Positions 49,459 to 58,002 are shown, counted from the stretch's first letter. The stretch is 64,000 nucleotides of DNA from UBA1756 sp045132235 (GCA_045132235.1 JBGURX010000048.1:1-64000); one strand, 5' to 3'. The notes: generated by a model from the sequence alone, not told the origin. Numbers and translations: made by a program.

Positions 49459-50499
49459 ATGACAAGAAAAATCATCAACATTATCGTCTTCGCTGCCGCT
49501 GGCGTTGCAATACTTTTGACATTCTTCTTCGTTGGTCTCTGGAGTTCCTCCGTTGAGAACGAATCCTCTGACGTGGAGAAGGCGAATGTCACAAGCTACA
49601 AGGCCATTGGAACCCTTCAGAGCTTTGACGAAGGACAGGCTCTTTTGGACAAGTTCCTTGCCGCCAATATCGATGATATCGGCTCTACGGCAAAACCCGG
49701 CAAGCTCTATAATGAAATCAACCAATATGTGGAGAAGAACCAAGTGGTTTGCGAGACCGAAGAGGCTCAGGCCAGAGATTTCTTCTGCTACATGAACATT
49801 CTCAAATCCTTGAAAGAAAAGGATTTTCCGGAATTCAAGAAGAACTTCCCCCACAACATGACCAGTCTGACGGTCAATGGCGAGGGCAATGAATTCACCT
49901 TCGGCAAAGAGTATGTCGGCGCGTTCAAGAAAGTGAACAACTATGCAGACCTGAACTCTTACATCACCGAAGAGCTGACCAATGAATACACCCAGTTCAA
50001 GAGTGCCCAGCTGGACAAAGAGAACCAGCTGAAGGCTGTCAAGTCGCTCCAGTCGGCTACCGACAGTATCTTCAAAATCAGTGCATTCGACAAAGAAAGC
50101 AAGAAGAACGCCCTCACGAAATTCCAAGGCAACTTCACCACCTACAAGACCAGTGAGTCTCTCCTCTCCTACTCTTTCACTCTGATTTACATCATGTTTG
50201 CTGTTGCATTCGTGGCCATTCTCTTCTTCATCATCTTCAATGTCTGCACCGACTTCAAGAACTCCTACACCATTCTGCTCATTCTCGGAGGACTTGCCAT
50301 TGTCGGACTGATATCATTCCTGATCGCCAAACCCGATGTCAACAACATCGTCTTCGCCAAATTGTCCATCTCTCCGACTCTCGGAAGATTCATTGAGGCA
50401 AGCGCTTACATGACCTACGTCATGCTGGCTTTGGCCATCCTCGGTATGATTTTCACCCCGATCATTGGCACCATCATCAAAAACAAAAAACTTAAATAA
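49459..50499 (+). CDS. Uncharacterised four-span membrane protein in the exbB-exbD operon
   Basis: I do not recognise a named domain. The 346-residue product has an N-terminal span (IINIIVFAAAGVAILLTFFF), then a charged, mostly helical domain of about 200 residues (30-230) with two conserved-looking cysteines (VCETEE, DFFCYMN), then three spans: SFTLIYIMFAVAFVAILFFI, YTILLILGGLAIVGLISFLI and TYVMLALAILGMIFTPIIGT. The large loop should face the periplasm if the N-terminus is cytoplasmic. The gene is 57 bp after exbB and 5 bp before the first exbD, so it is translated with them and probably belongs to the same complex. Similar exbB - membrane protein - exbD - exbD layouts occur in other Bacteroidetes. 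The ATG at 49459 is preferred to an upstream alternative at 49438. Confidence 0.8.
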   Translation: MTRKIINIIVFAAAGVAILLTFFFVGLWSSSVENESSDVEKANVTSYKAIGTLQSFDEGQALLDKFLAANIDDIGSTAKPGKLYNEINQYVEKNQVVCETEEAQARDFFCYMNILKSLKEKDFPEFKKNFPHNMTSLTVNGEGNEFTFGKEYVGAFKKVNNYADLNSYITEELTNEYTQFKSAQLDKENQLKAVKSLQSATDSIFKISAFDKESKKNALTKFQGNFTTYKTSESLLSYSFTLIYIMFAVAFVAILFFIIFNVCTDFKNSYTILLILGGLAIVGLISFLIAKPDVNNIVFAKLSISPTLGRFIEASAYMTYVMLALAILGMIFTPIIGTIIKNKKLK

Positions 50500-50504
50500 A
50501 CATC

Positions 50505-51164
50505 ATGGCTCGTAAAGTTCCATCGATAAATACAAGTTCATCGGCAGACATCTCCTTCCTGCTGTTGACCTTCTTCCTGCTGACCTCCAATATTACCAGC
50601 GACCAGGGTATTATGCGCCAGTTGCCGAAATATTCGAAGGATATCAAGGAGGTGGATGTGGAAATCAACACAAGGAACCTGCTCCGCGTCAAGGTCACCA
50701 ACAAGAACATTGTGATGGTGGAAGGCGCGAAATGGACGGAGAACAACTGGGTTATGCTGTCGGACAACAGAACGGACGTCAACAGCTCCAACGCCAGCAA
50801 CTACGGCGGAGAGATCAGCAATTTGCATGAGATTGCTTACGAATTTTTTGCCAATGCCCGTCACGAACCCGACCTGCCAGATACCAAAAGCACCCCGATT
50901 TCAGAAGCTGACTTTGGCGAATATCCCGTCACACAAGGTGTGATTTCGCTGGAATGCCAGAACTACGCCACCTACGAAACTTATATCAAAGTACACAACG
51001 AATTGTCAAGAGCCGTCAACAAACTGCGTGACGAGCTCTCGAAAGAGAAATATGGCAAATCGTTCAAGGTGCTGGAAGAGAGTGCGGAAGAGTCTGACAA
51101 AGAGAAGGTGAAAGCCATCAAGAAGGCCATCCCGATGAACATCTCTGAATCAAGTTCCAATTAA
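50505..51164 (+). CDS. exbD: ExbD/TolR biopolymer transport protein (first copy)
   Basis: The 219-residue inner-membrane protein has a short cytoplasmic N-terminus, one transmembrane span (SSADISFLLLTFFLLTSNI) carrying the aspartate at about residue 15 that takes part in proton transfer, and a periplasmic domain (IMRQLPKYSKDIKEVDVEINTRNLLRVKVTNKN ...). A C-terminal helical tail rich in Glu/Lys (EESAEESDKEKVKAIKKAI) is longer than in E. coli ExbD. It functions with ExbB and the second copy at 51180. Confidence 0.88.
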   Translation: MARKVPSINTSSSADISFLLLTFFLLTSNITSDQGIMRQLPKYSKDIKEVDVEINTRNLLRVKVTNKNIVMVEGAKWTENNWVMLSDNRTDVNSSNASNYGGEISNLHEIAYEFFANARHEPDLPDTKSTPISEADFGEYPVTQGVISLECQNYATYETYIKVHNELSRAVNKLRDELSKEKYGKSFKVLEESAEESDKEKVKAIKKAIPMNISESSSN

Positions 51165-51179
51165 ACCCAACTGTCAACT

Positions 51180-51677
51180 ATGTCACGTTTCAAAAAAAGC
51201 GGCAAAAAGGAGACTCCGGAAATCAACACCGGTTCCATGTCCGATATTATCTTCATGTTCCTCTTCTTCTTCATGGTGATCACCACCATGCGTGAGAGCG
51301 AGGCCAAGGTGAAATTCACCCCGCCGACCGCTACGGAATACCAGAAGCTGGACAAAAAGAACTCCTACACGGTCTATATGGGAGAGCCCACCGTTCAGGG
51401 TGCCGCCCTTCTCGACAACTCCGTGTCCATCCAGTTCAACGACAAGCTGGCCACCTCCACCACCGACGAGGGTCTGAAACTGGCCGTTGACGAGTTTGTG
51501 CAGAGTTCCCGCGACGCCAGCTTGCTGAAAGATCAGGATCCTGACAAAATCACCTACTACCTCAAGATTGACAACAAAACCCGTATGACGGCTGTCAACC
51601 AGCTCAAACTCGCCCTCCGTAAAAAGAACGCTCTGAAGATTCAGTACGCTACCAACAAGGACGTCAAAAAGAAATAA
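51180..51677 (+). CDS. exbD: ExbD/TolR biopolymer transport protein (second copy)
   Basis: The 165-residue protein starts MSRFKKSGKKETPEINTGSM, followed by a single span (SDIIFMFLFFFMVITTM) with its key aspartate, and a periplasmic domain containing a 'DQDPDKITYYLKIDNKTRM' strand-helix pattern. It differs strongly from the first copy, so the two probably form a heteromeric ExbD unit. It lies 15 bp after the first copy and is the last gene of the operon. Confidence 0.88.
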   Translation: MSRFKKSGKKETPEINTGSMSDIIFMFLFFFMVITTMRESEAKVKFTPPTATEYQKLDKKNSYTVYMGEPTVQGAALLDNSVSIQFNDKLATSTTDEGLKLAVDEFVQSSRDASLLKDQDPDKITYYLKIDNKTRMTAVNQLKLALRKKNALKIQYATNKDVKKK

Positions 51678-51700
51678 CAACAACCTTTTATAAAGATATC

Positions 51701-51730
51701 AAAGAGACTGCCACACAGTCTCTTTTTTTT
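51701..51730 (+). terminator. Terminator of the exbB-exbD operon
   Basis: AAAGAGACTG (51701-51710) pairs with CAGTCTCTTT (51716-51725) around CCACA, followed by five more T. It lies 24 nt after the last stop codon. Confidence 0.9.
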
Positions 51731-51731
51731 G

Positions 51732-51739
51732 TACTTTTG
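51732..51739 (+). promoter_or_regulatory. Candidate -7 element of the nucleotide-sugar dehydrogenase gene
   Basis: TACTTTTG matches TAnnTTTG and begins two bases after the operon terminator, so the terminator and the next promoter share sequence. The leader would be about 10 nt before the ATG at 51756. Confidence 0.5.
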
Positions 51740-51755
51740 CAGCAAATTTTCAACG

Positions 51756-53039
51756 ATGAACAACCAACTCACACGCATTGCCGTCATTGGGCTGGGCTAT
51801 GTGGGACTTCCCCTCGCCCGCCTCTTTTCCACCCAATATCCCACCGTCGGTTTTGACCAGAACCGCCACCGCGTGGAAGAACTGATGAGCGGTCACGATG
51901 CCACCCGCGAAGTGGACGACGACCTGCTGCAAAAAGCCCTCGCCAACGGCTTCCGGTGCACCGACAACTTGGAGGACATCCGCTCCTGCAACGTCTATAT
52001 CGTGGCCGTGCCCACCCCCGTGGACCACAACAACCACCCCGACCTCTCCCCGCTCATCGGGGCCAGCACAACCGTCGGAAAGGTGATTTCCAAAGGGGAT
52101 GTGGTGATTTATGAATCCACCGTCTATCCCGGCGTCACCGAAGAGGAGTGCCTGCCTGTGGTGGAACGCGTGTCGGGGCTGACCTTCAACCGCGACTTCT
52201 TCGCCGGCTACTCGCCCGAACGCATCAACCCGGGCGACAAAGAGCATACCGTGGAGAAAATCAAGAAGGTGACCTCCGGCTCCACGCCCGAGATTGCCGA
52301 CTTCGTGGACCAGCTGTACAACAGCGTGCTGGTGAACGGCACCCACAAGGCCAGCTCCATCCGCGTGGCCGAAGCCTCCAAAATCATTGAAAACTCGCAG
52401 CGCGACGTGAACATCGCCTTCATGAACGAGCTGGCCAAGATCTTCAACGCCATGGGCATCGACACGCACGATGTCATTGAGGCCGCCGCCTCGAAATGGA
52501 ACTTCATCAAGCTTTCGCCCGGCCTTGTGGGCGGACACTGCATCAGCGTGGACCCCTACTACCTCATTCAAAAGGCGCAGGTGTATGGCGTGCTGCCCCG
52601 CGTGATGTCGGCGGCCCGCCGCCTCAACGACGGCATGGGCGACTACGTGGCCAACTGCGCCATCAAGTTGATGAACAAGAAAGGCGTGATGGTGAAAGAT
52701 GCCAAGATTCTCATCCTCGGCTTCACCTTCAAAGAGAACTGTCCCGACATCCGCAACACGCGCGTAGTGGACATCTACTCCACCCTCACCGAATACACCC
52801 GCAACATCACCATCTACGACCCGTGGGCAGACGCTGAGAAAGCTCGCAGAGAGTACGGCATCGACATCACCAGCGGCGATACGAAAGCACTGGAAAAGCA
52901 GTTTGACACCGTCATCCTCGCTGTGGCGCACCAGCAGTTCCGCCAGCTCGACATCCGGCAGTTCCTGCGCTCCGAAAACGGCGTGGTGTACGACGTAAAG
53001 GGCATTCTGCCGAAAGAAATCATCGACGGCCGCCTGTAA
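51756..53039 (+). CDS. UDP-sugar (UDP-GlcNAc/GalNAc/Glc-type) dehydrogenase
   Basis: The 427-residue cytoplasmic enzyme oxidises a nucleotide sugar to its uronic acid using two NAD+. It has an N-terminal Rossmann motif IGLGYVGLPL (11-20), VPTPVD and YESTVYPGVTEE. The catalytic region has FAGYSPERINPGD, EASKIIENSQRDVNIAFMNE and KWNFIKLSPGLVGGHCISVDPYY, where C262 is the nucleophile. The C-terminal domain has ILGFTFKENCPDIRNTRVVD and a final VYDVKGILP. The GGHCISVDPYYL form and NSQRDVNIA point to the WecC/TviB branch (UDP-HexNAc dehydrogenases) rather than simple UDP-glucose dehydrogenase. The product would feed capsule or O-antigen. No other polysaccharide genes are adjacent. The start at 51756 follows a -7 element at 51732-51739. 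Confidence 0.9.
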   Translation: MNNQLTRIAVIGLGYVGLPLARLFSTQYPTVGFDQNRHRVEELMSGHDATREVDDDLLQKALANGFRCTDNLEDIRSCNVYIVAVPTPVDHNNHPDLSPLIGASTTVGKVISKGDVVIYESTVYPGVTEEECLPVVERVSGLTFNRDFFAGYSPERINPGDKEHTVEKIKKVTSGSTPEIADFVDQLYNSVLVNGTHKASSIRVAEASKIIENSQRDVNIAFMNELAKIFNAMGIDTHDVIEAAASKWNFIKLSPGLVGGHCISVDPYYLIQKAQVYGVLPRVMSAARRLNDGMGDYVANCAIKLMNKKGVMVKDAKILILGFTFKENCPDIRNTRVVDIYSTLTEYTRNITIYDPWADAEKARREYGIDITSGDTKALEKQFDTVILAVAHQQFRQLDIRQFLRSENGVVYDVKGILPKEIIDGRL

Positions 53040-53086
53040 GCCACGACAATCTTCAGATGGAAACCCACATATTGGGAAAAATTGTG

Positions 53087-53094
53087 TATTTTTG
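53087..53094 (+). promoter_or_regulatory. Candidate -7 element for dsbD
   Basis: TATTTTTG matches TAnnTTTG, 36 bp before the ATG at 53130, with no clear -33 TTG. It rules out a longer reading frame opening at 53082. Confidence 0.45.
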
Positions 53095-53129
53095 CCAACT
53101 TAATCAAAAATCATTTCACCAAAAATAAA

Positions 53130-55229
53130 ATGAAAAAACACCTTCTCGCCCTTATCCTCTGCCTGATAGGCTGCTTTACCACTTTCGCACAAAACAGCGA
53201 CAAACCGGTCACTTGGAAATACACCGTGACGCAGACATCGGCCACGGAGGCCACGCTGAAATTCACGGCCACCATCGCGAAAGATTGGCATCTTTTCGCC
53301 ATCAAGCACGGCGACGGATTTGAAATCCCCACCACAATAGAATTCGACAAATCTCCCAAATACGAACTGAAGGGCAAGACACAAGAGCCCACACCCAAGA
53401 GCGGCAAGGATGAGACCATGGGCACCACCTACTACTGTTTCTACGACAAAGTAACTTTCACTCAAAAGATTACGATTAAAGATACCACCAAGGCATTTAC
53501 CATCACGGGAACCATCAACGGGCAGACCTGCTCCACCCAGTGCCAGCTGATAGAGGAGAACTTCAAGTTCACCATCAAGCCCTTCAAAGGGAAAGTAACC
53601 CAGACAGAGGGCAAAACCATGACCGAAGAAGAGGTGGAGAACAATGCGTCAAAAACGCTCAACAATGCGGACAAAGAGATGAGCCAGCACAAAAAAAGCA
53701 CCCTACCAAAAGTGCAAGTGCCTGAAAAAGAGGAAAAAGAAGAGTCTATGTGGATGTTTTTCCTCTACTCCATCCTTTCCGGCCTCATCGGTCTGTTGAT
53801 GCCGTGTGTATTCCCGATGATTCCGATGACCGTGTCGTACTTCACCAAGCAGGGTGGAAAGGGCAAGGGGCTTGCGCTCATCTATGGTCTTTCCATTGTG
53901 ATCATCTTCGTGGTGATCGGCATTGTCTTCTCGGCGGTTTTCGGCCCCGCGGCGGCCAACGAGCTGAGTACCGGCTGGGTGCTCAACATCATTTTCGCCA
54001 TCATCTTTATCATTTTCGCCATCTCCATGCTCGGTTACTTTGAAATCACCCTGCCGAGCAAGTGGGTGAACAAGTCGGCGAAAAGCGAGAACAAAGGCGG
54101 TGTCATCGGCGTGTTTTTCATGGCTCTGACCCTCGTGCTGGTCTCTTTCTCCTGCACGCTGCCGATTGCCGGTGCCGTGGCGCTGAATGCGGCGGGCGGT
54201 TCCATTCTCAAGCCCATCATCGGTATGTTGGGATTTTCGCTGGGCATTGCCGTGCCGTTCACCCTGTTCGCCCTTTTCCCGGGACTACTGAAAAAAACTC
54301 CGAAATCAGGTGGCTGGATGAACACGCTGAAGGTGATTTTGGCCTTCATTGAGTTGGCTTTCGCCCTGAAGTTCATCAACGTGCCCGACCAGACCTACCA
54401 CTGGGGCATCTTGGACCGCGAGATCTACCTCGCCTTCTGGATTGTGCTGTTCACGCTGCTGGGACTTTACCTGATTGGCAAAATCCGCTTCCCTGCCGAC
54501 CCTGAAATGCCGGTACAGAAGAGCTGGGTGCGTTTCACCACCGCCATCTTCGTCTTCACCTTCGTGGTGTATATGATTCCCGGCATGTTCGGAGCACCTC
54601 TGAACGCCATTTCCGGCTGGCTGCCACCCGTGGAGACCCACGACTTCGACCTGCACAAAGTGGTGCGCGAAGAGACTAAATTTGCCATCACAGAGATGGA
54701 GAACGCGGAGAAGACAGAGATGGAGAACGCGGAGAAGATGGAGGAGCCCCACTATGCCGACCAGCTGGAGCTGCCACACGGTCTGAAAGGCTATTTCGAC
54801 TATGACCAGGCCCTGCGCGTGTCGCAAAAGATGCACAAGCCCATCTTCATCGACTTTACCGGCCACGGCTGCACCAACTGCCGCCAAGTGGAAGCCAAGG
54901 TGTGGCGCGACGAGGACATTCGCGCCAAATTCTCCACCGAATTCATCGTCTGTGCCCTGTATGTGGATGACAAAGTCATCAAACTTTTGCCCGAAGACCG
55001 CATTACGGATGAAAAGGGTAAAGAAATCACGCTATTGGGCAAGAAGAACATGTACATCAGCCAAAAGATTTACCATGAGAACTCCCAGCCCTGCTATTTC
55101 ATCATCGACGAAGACGGCTCGGTGCTGGCCGGTCCCACCCACTACGAGCTGGATATCAACAACTACAAGGCTTTCTTGAATCAAGGTCTGAAGGCTTACC
55201 AGAAGAAACACGGAAATTCCGCCAAATAA
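53130..55229 (+). CDS. dsbD: DsbD-type protein-disulfide reductase
   Basis: The 699-residue inner-membrane protein carries electrons from cytoplasmic thioredoxin to periplasmic thiol proteins. All three domains are present. The signal peptide MKKHLLALILCLIGCFTTFA precedes the alpha domain, with its redox pair C134/C138 (TCSTQC). The beta domain has eight or so spans, with cysteines in LLMPCVFPMIP and SFSCTLPIAG. The gamma domain is thioredoxin-like, with C581/C584 in GHGCTNCRQVE. A charged linker between beta and gamma contains an 8-residue tandem repeat (EMENAEKT / EMENAEKM). It probably keeps cysteine-containing secreted proteins, such as those nearby, in the correct redox state or supports cytochrome maturation. 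The SPOR gene follows after 8 bp. Confidence 0.94.
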   Translation: MKKHLLALILCLIGCFTTFAQNSDKPVTWKYTVTQTSATEATLKFTATIAKDWHLFAIKHGDGFEIPTTIEFDKSPKYELKGKTQEPTPKSGKDETMGTTYYCFYDKVTFTQKITIKDTTKAFTITGTINGQTCSTQCQLIEENFKFTIKPFKGKVTQTEGKTMTEEEVENNASKTLNNADKEMSQHKKSTLPKVQVPEKEEKEESMWMFFLYSILSGLIGLLMPCVFPMIPMTVSYFTKQGGKGKGLALIYGLSIVIIFVVIGIVFSAVFGPAAANELSTGWVLNIIFAIIFIIFAISMLGYFEITLPSKWVNKSAKSENKGGVIGVFFMALTLVLVSFSCTLPIAGAVALNAAGGSILKPIIGMLGFSLGIAVPFTLFALFPGLLKKTPKSGGWMNTLKVILAFIELAFALKFINVPDQTYHWGILDREIYLAFWIVLFTLLGLYLIGKIRFPADPEMPVQKSWVRFTTAIFVFTFVVYMIPGMFGAPLNAISGWLPPVETHDFDLHKVVREETKFAITEMENAEKTEMENAEKMEEPHYADQLELPHGLKGYFDYDQALRVSQKMHKPIFIDFTGHGCTNCRQVEAKVWRDEDIRAKFSTEFIVCALYVDDKVIKLLPEDRITDEKGKEITLLGKKNMYISQKIYHENSQPCYFIIDEDGSVLAGPTHYELDINNYKAFLNQGLKAYQKKHGNSAK
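54690..54737 (+). repeat. 24-bp in-frame tandem repeat in the DsbD linker
   Basis: Two perfect 24-bp copies (54690-54713 and 54714-54737) encode the repeated octapeptide in the acidic linker between the membrane and thioredoxin domains. Slippage here would change linker length without a frameshift. Confidence 0.85.
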
Positions 55230-55237
55230 CCCATCCC

Positions 55238-55648
55238 ATGAAAAGGATTTTCATTTTATGGACCCTCCTCGTTCCGGCCCTGCTTTTCGGGCAGTCGGTG
55301 CAGTATGACGTGGAGGAGAGTGTCTCCTTGACGGAGCAAAAGTACAAAGAGTCGTGCCGGCACGTCGGGAAGATTGAGGTGTATGTGATTCAGGTGGTGG
55401 CGCTTTCGGGCGAGGAGTCGGGCAGCAAGGCGCAGGAGGTGGTGAAGAGCCTCAACGCCTTTCTGACGAACAACGGCATCCATGCCGAGGCCTACTCGGT
55501 GTTTGCCGAGCCCAACCACAAGGTAAAAATCGGGAATTTCACTACCCGTCATGCCGCATACGGCGTGCTGATGAAAATCATCGGCAGTTACCCGGGGGCG
55601 TTTGTCACCCGCGACTCACGGAGAATATCCTGTTTTATTGAAGAATAG
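55238..55648 (+). CDS. Small exported SPOR-domain-like protein
   Basis: The 136-residue protein has a signal peptide (MKRIFILWTLLVPALLFGQ) and a C-terminal region of about 75 residues with a SPOR-like beta-alpha-beta order: IEVYVIQVVALSG, KAQEVVKSLNAFLTNNGI, VKIGNFTTRHAAYGVLMKI and GAFVTRDSRRI. SPOR domains bind glycan strands of peptidoglycan stripped of stem peptides, often at septa. The fold call is by pattern only. The gene follows dsbD by 8 bp and converges with lspA, whose stop codon is 3 bp away; no terminator fits between them. Confidence 0.7.
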   Translation: MKRIFILWTLLVPALLFGQSVQYDVEESVSLTEQKYKESCRHVGKIEVYVIQVVALSGEESGSKAQEVVKSLNAFLTNNGIHAEAYSVFAEPNHKVKIGNFTTRHAAYGVLMKIIGSYPGAFVTRDSRRISCFIEE

Positions 55649-55651
55649 TGC

Positions 55652-56305
55652 TCAGTCCTGCTGCGCATTGTCGGCAGCAGGCTGCGAAGTTTCAGGAACC
55701 TTCACTTCTACAGTAGGTTCCTCTTTCTTTTTTTCATCTTTGAAAAATTGCTTATAAAAGATGAGCATGGCGAAAATGCCCACCGTGACGCACGCATCCG
55801 CAAAGTTGAAGATGGCGGGGAAAAAGTACTCGCCACCGAAGCCGGGCACCCACTCGGGCATCATGAACAGCTTGACGTAGATCATATCCACCACGCTGCC
55901 GTACATGAAGCGCGGGTCGCCAACGCCGAGGGCCATGCCATAGAAGGCCGAATCGATAATGTTGCCGATGGCGCCGGCCACAATCAGCGACAGGATGACC
56001 ACCGCCACAGTGTTGATGGCGTTATTTTTGATTTTTTTCCAAAGATAATAGATGAGATAGCCCACCACACCGATACGGAGGAGCGAAAGGGCCAACTTGC
56101 CGAAGTTGTCGCCCCAACTCACGCCGAAGGCCATGCCCTTGTTCTGGACATAATGCAGGTTGAACCAATCGCCGAGGAGGGGACGCATCTCGCCGAGCTG
56201 CATGTGATGCACCACCCAGAGTTTCAGCCACTGGTCAAGCAGCACGCACACAACAACCATCGCAATGGCGGTAATTGCGAGTTTCAGACTTTTCTTCACG
56301 ACCAA
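55652..56305 (-). CDS. lspA: Lipoprotein signal peptidase (signal peptidase II)
   Basis: The 217-residue inner-membrane aspartic protease cleaves prolipoprotein signal peptides. Catalytic aspartates are in GNIIDSAFYG and FNFADACVTVG; the conserved VLLDQWLKLWV and NLHYVQNKGMAFG segments are present. It is longer than E. coli LspA (164) because of a loop before the last catalytic site (KLFMMPEWVPGFGGEYFFP) and a charged, acidic tail (DEKKKEEPTVEVKVPE), both usual in Bacteroidetes. The frame opens with TTG at 56303-56305; a GTG two codons later (56297-56299) is an equally plausible start. It is 2 bp after the DksA-like gene, in one operon. Confidence 0.93.
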   Translation of the reverse strand: MVVKKSLKLAITAIAMVVVCVLLDQWLKLWVVHHMQLGEMRPLLGDWFNLHYVQNKGMAFGVSWGDNFGKLALSLLRIGVVGYLIYYLWKKIKNNAINTVAVVILSLIVAGAIGNIIDSAFYGMALGVGDPRFMYGSVVDMIYVKLFMMPEWVPGFGGEYFFPAIFNFADACVTVGIFAMLIFYKQFFKDEKKKEEPTVEVKVPETSQPAADNAQQD

Positions 56306-56307
56306 GA

Positions 56308-56691
56308 TTATTTTTTAGAGTCCAGCTTGGCTTCGATACACATGGTGGCATGGGGCACGCTGAGCAGTCTCTCCTTGGGGATGAGCTTGCCGGTGACGCG
56401 GCAGATGCCGTAGGTTTTGTTCTCGATGCGCATGAGGGCGGCCTCCAAGTTCTTGATATACTTGAAGAGGCGGGCGGCCTGCTGGGCGTTTTCCTCTTTG
56501 GCCAGCACCTGGCTGCCCTCTTCCAGCACCTTGAAGGTCGGAGAGGTGTCCATGGTGTCGTTGCCGGCGTTGTTGCAGGCTTCCATATAAACCTCAAGCC
56601 CTTCGCGAGCTTCCTTTAACTTCTTTTCTATCAAAGCTTTGAACTCTGCCAATTCCTCGTCGGAATATCTTACGGGTTGTTTCTCTTCCAT
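56308..56691 (-). CDS. TraR/DksA-family protein with degenerate zinc finger
   Basis: The 127-residue protein has a long N-terminal coiled-coil (SDEELAEFKALIEKKLKEARE ... NAQQAARLFKYIKNLEAALMRI) and a C-terminal DksA/TraR zinc-finger region YGICRVTGKLIPKERLLSVPHATMC. The standard C-x2-C ... C-x2-C set is reduced: only the first cysteine of each pair remains (CRVT; CIEA). Many Bacteroidetes paralogues show this. DksA proteins bind RNA polymerase through the secondary channel. The tip aspartates of E. coli DksA have no obvious match here, though NDTMDTSPTF could occupy that loop. It is co-transcribed with lspA. Confidence 0.87.
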   Translation of the reverse strand: MEEKQPVRYSDEELAEFKALIEKKLKEAREGLEVYMEACNNAGNDTMDTSPTFKVLEEGSQVLAKEENAQQAARLFKYIKNLEAALMRIENKTYGICRVTGKLIPKERLLSVPHATMCIEAKLDSKK

Positions 56692-56711
56692 AACTTCACA
56701 TTTTTGAGTTG

Positions 56712-56719
56712 CAAAGATA
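56712..56719 (-). promoter_or_regulatory. Candidate -7 element for the dksA-like/lspA operon
   Basis: The minus strand reads TATCTTTG, 21 bp before the ATG. There is no TTG at the canonical distance; one lies only 10 bp away. Confidence 0.45.
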
Positions 56720-56758
56720 CTTAAAAATGCAATACTGCGACACTTTTTTCAAAAAAAA

Positions 56759-57985
56759 CTATTGGGCCAGCTTCCGGGCTTCTGAAACGGGGATTTTCTT
56801 GCCGTCTTGGAAGCTGATGATGAAGGCATCGGGAAACTTGGCTTTCGCGGCGGTGAGCAGTTTCTGCGCTTCTGCATAGGTAGTGACGTTGCCGGAAGTG
56901 TATTTCCACATGGAGTTCTCGTTATAGCAGTCCACCTGTTCGAGGCCTGAAAAGCGCTGGTCGGTGACGGCGATCTTGTCGGGCGTGGCGAAGAGCTGCA
57001 CCTTGAAACGGATGCCGCTGTTGTTGTTTTCGACTTGCTCCTTGCCCTTGTTGTCAGTTGACGCTGCGGCATTGTTATTGCCCGTTGACGCAACGGCTGT
57101 GGTATTGGTCTTCTGTTCGTCGTTGGCTTTTTCCTTCTCCCCTGCCTTATCTTTGTCCTTGTCTCCCGCTTTGTCCTTATCTTTGTCTTTGTCATCAGTC
57201 GCGGGCGTGGTTTTTCCTTCCATTTCGTTTTTATACTCTTGGAAGGCGCTGGCGACGGCCTCGGCCATCTTCGCCTGCATGGCAGCGTCGTTCAGCTTTT
57301 CCTCTTCGGTGGGATTGGAGATGAAACCGAACTCAATGAGGATGCTGGGCATGGCCACGGAGTGGAGCACCCAGTAGATGCCCTGCCGCACCTGACGGTC
57401 GGGGAAGGAGGTGGCGGCCACGAGGTTGCGCTGCACCTTGGCGGCGAGTTTGGTGGAGCGGTCAAGGTAGGCGTTGGCATACATGGAGAAGATGACGTAA
57501 GATTCGGGCGAGTTGGGATTGAAGTCGCCGTAGGTGGACTTGTAGTCGTCTTCCAGAAGGATGGAGGCATTCTCGCGGCGGGCGACCTCCAAACTATGCT
57601 CTGATTTGTCGAGACCCATCACGTAGGTTTCCACCCCGCGGGCATCGTGGTTAGGAGAAGCATTGCAATGCACACTGATGAAAAGGTCGGCATGCTTGTT
57701 GTTGGCAAAAACGGGACGAGCCTGTACGGTGGGATAGACATCGGTGGTACGGGTATAATAAACCTCCACATCAGGGCACTTCTCCTTGATTCTCTTTCCG
57801 ATTTCAAGGGCAAGAATCAGGGTGATGTCCTTCTCTTTGCTCTTCGCACCTACAGCACCCGAATCTTTGCCCCCATGTCCAGCATCAATCACCACCTTCT
57901 TGATGGCATCTTTGGCCTGCGGATAGGCCGGCATGATGCAAAAAGAAAAGAGGCAGAATAATAAAAAGCAAATTTTCTTGTTCAT
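56759..57985 (-). CDS. N-acetylmuramoyl-L-alanine amidase with SPOR-like C-terminus
   Basis: The 408-residue exported zinc amidase cuts the bond between MurNAc and the stem peptide during cell separation. The signal peptide is MNKKICFLLFCLFSFCIMPAYPQ. The Amidase_3 domain (about 30-240) has the zinc ligands in VVIDAGHGGKDSGA, ALEIGKRI and FISVHCNAS, and the catalytic glutamate in ILIEFGFISN. A low-complexity linker follows, made of DKDKDKAGDKDKDKAGEKEK and an Ala/Asn/Thr-rich stretch. The last 80 residues (RFKVQLFATPDKIAV ... YAEAQKLLTAAKAKFPDAFIISF) are SPOR-like. The start is ATG at 57983-57985, rather than TTG at 57994. It is divergent from lptD. Confidence 0.93.
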   Translation of the reverse strand: MNKKICFLLFCLFSFCIMPAYPQAKDAIKKVVIDAGHGGKDSGAVGAKSKEKDITLILALEIGKRIKEKCPDVEVYYTRTTDVYPTVQARPVFANNKHADLFISVHCNASPNHDARGVETYVMGLDKSEHSLEVARRENASILLEDDYKSTYGDFNPNSPESYVIFSMYANAYLDRSTKLAAKVQRNLVAATSFPDRQVRQGIYWVLHSVAMPSILIEFGFISNPTEEEKLNDAAMQAKMAEAVASAFQEYKNEMEGKTTPATDDKDKDKDKAGDKDKDKAGEKEKANDEQKTNTTAVASTGNNNAAASTDNKGKEQVENNNSGIRFKVQLFATPDKIAVTDQRFSGLEQVDCYNENSMWKYTSGNVTTYAEAQKLLTAAKAKFPDAFIISFQDGKKIPVSEARKLAQ

Positions 57986-58002
57986 AGTGGGCAAATTTTA
58001 TG

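Noticed and set aside
51750..52931. A 393-codon minus-strand frame opposite the nucleotide-sugar dehydrogenase gene
   Set aside because: Antisense shadow; the plus-strand protein has all family motifs.
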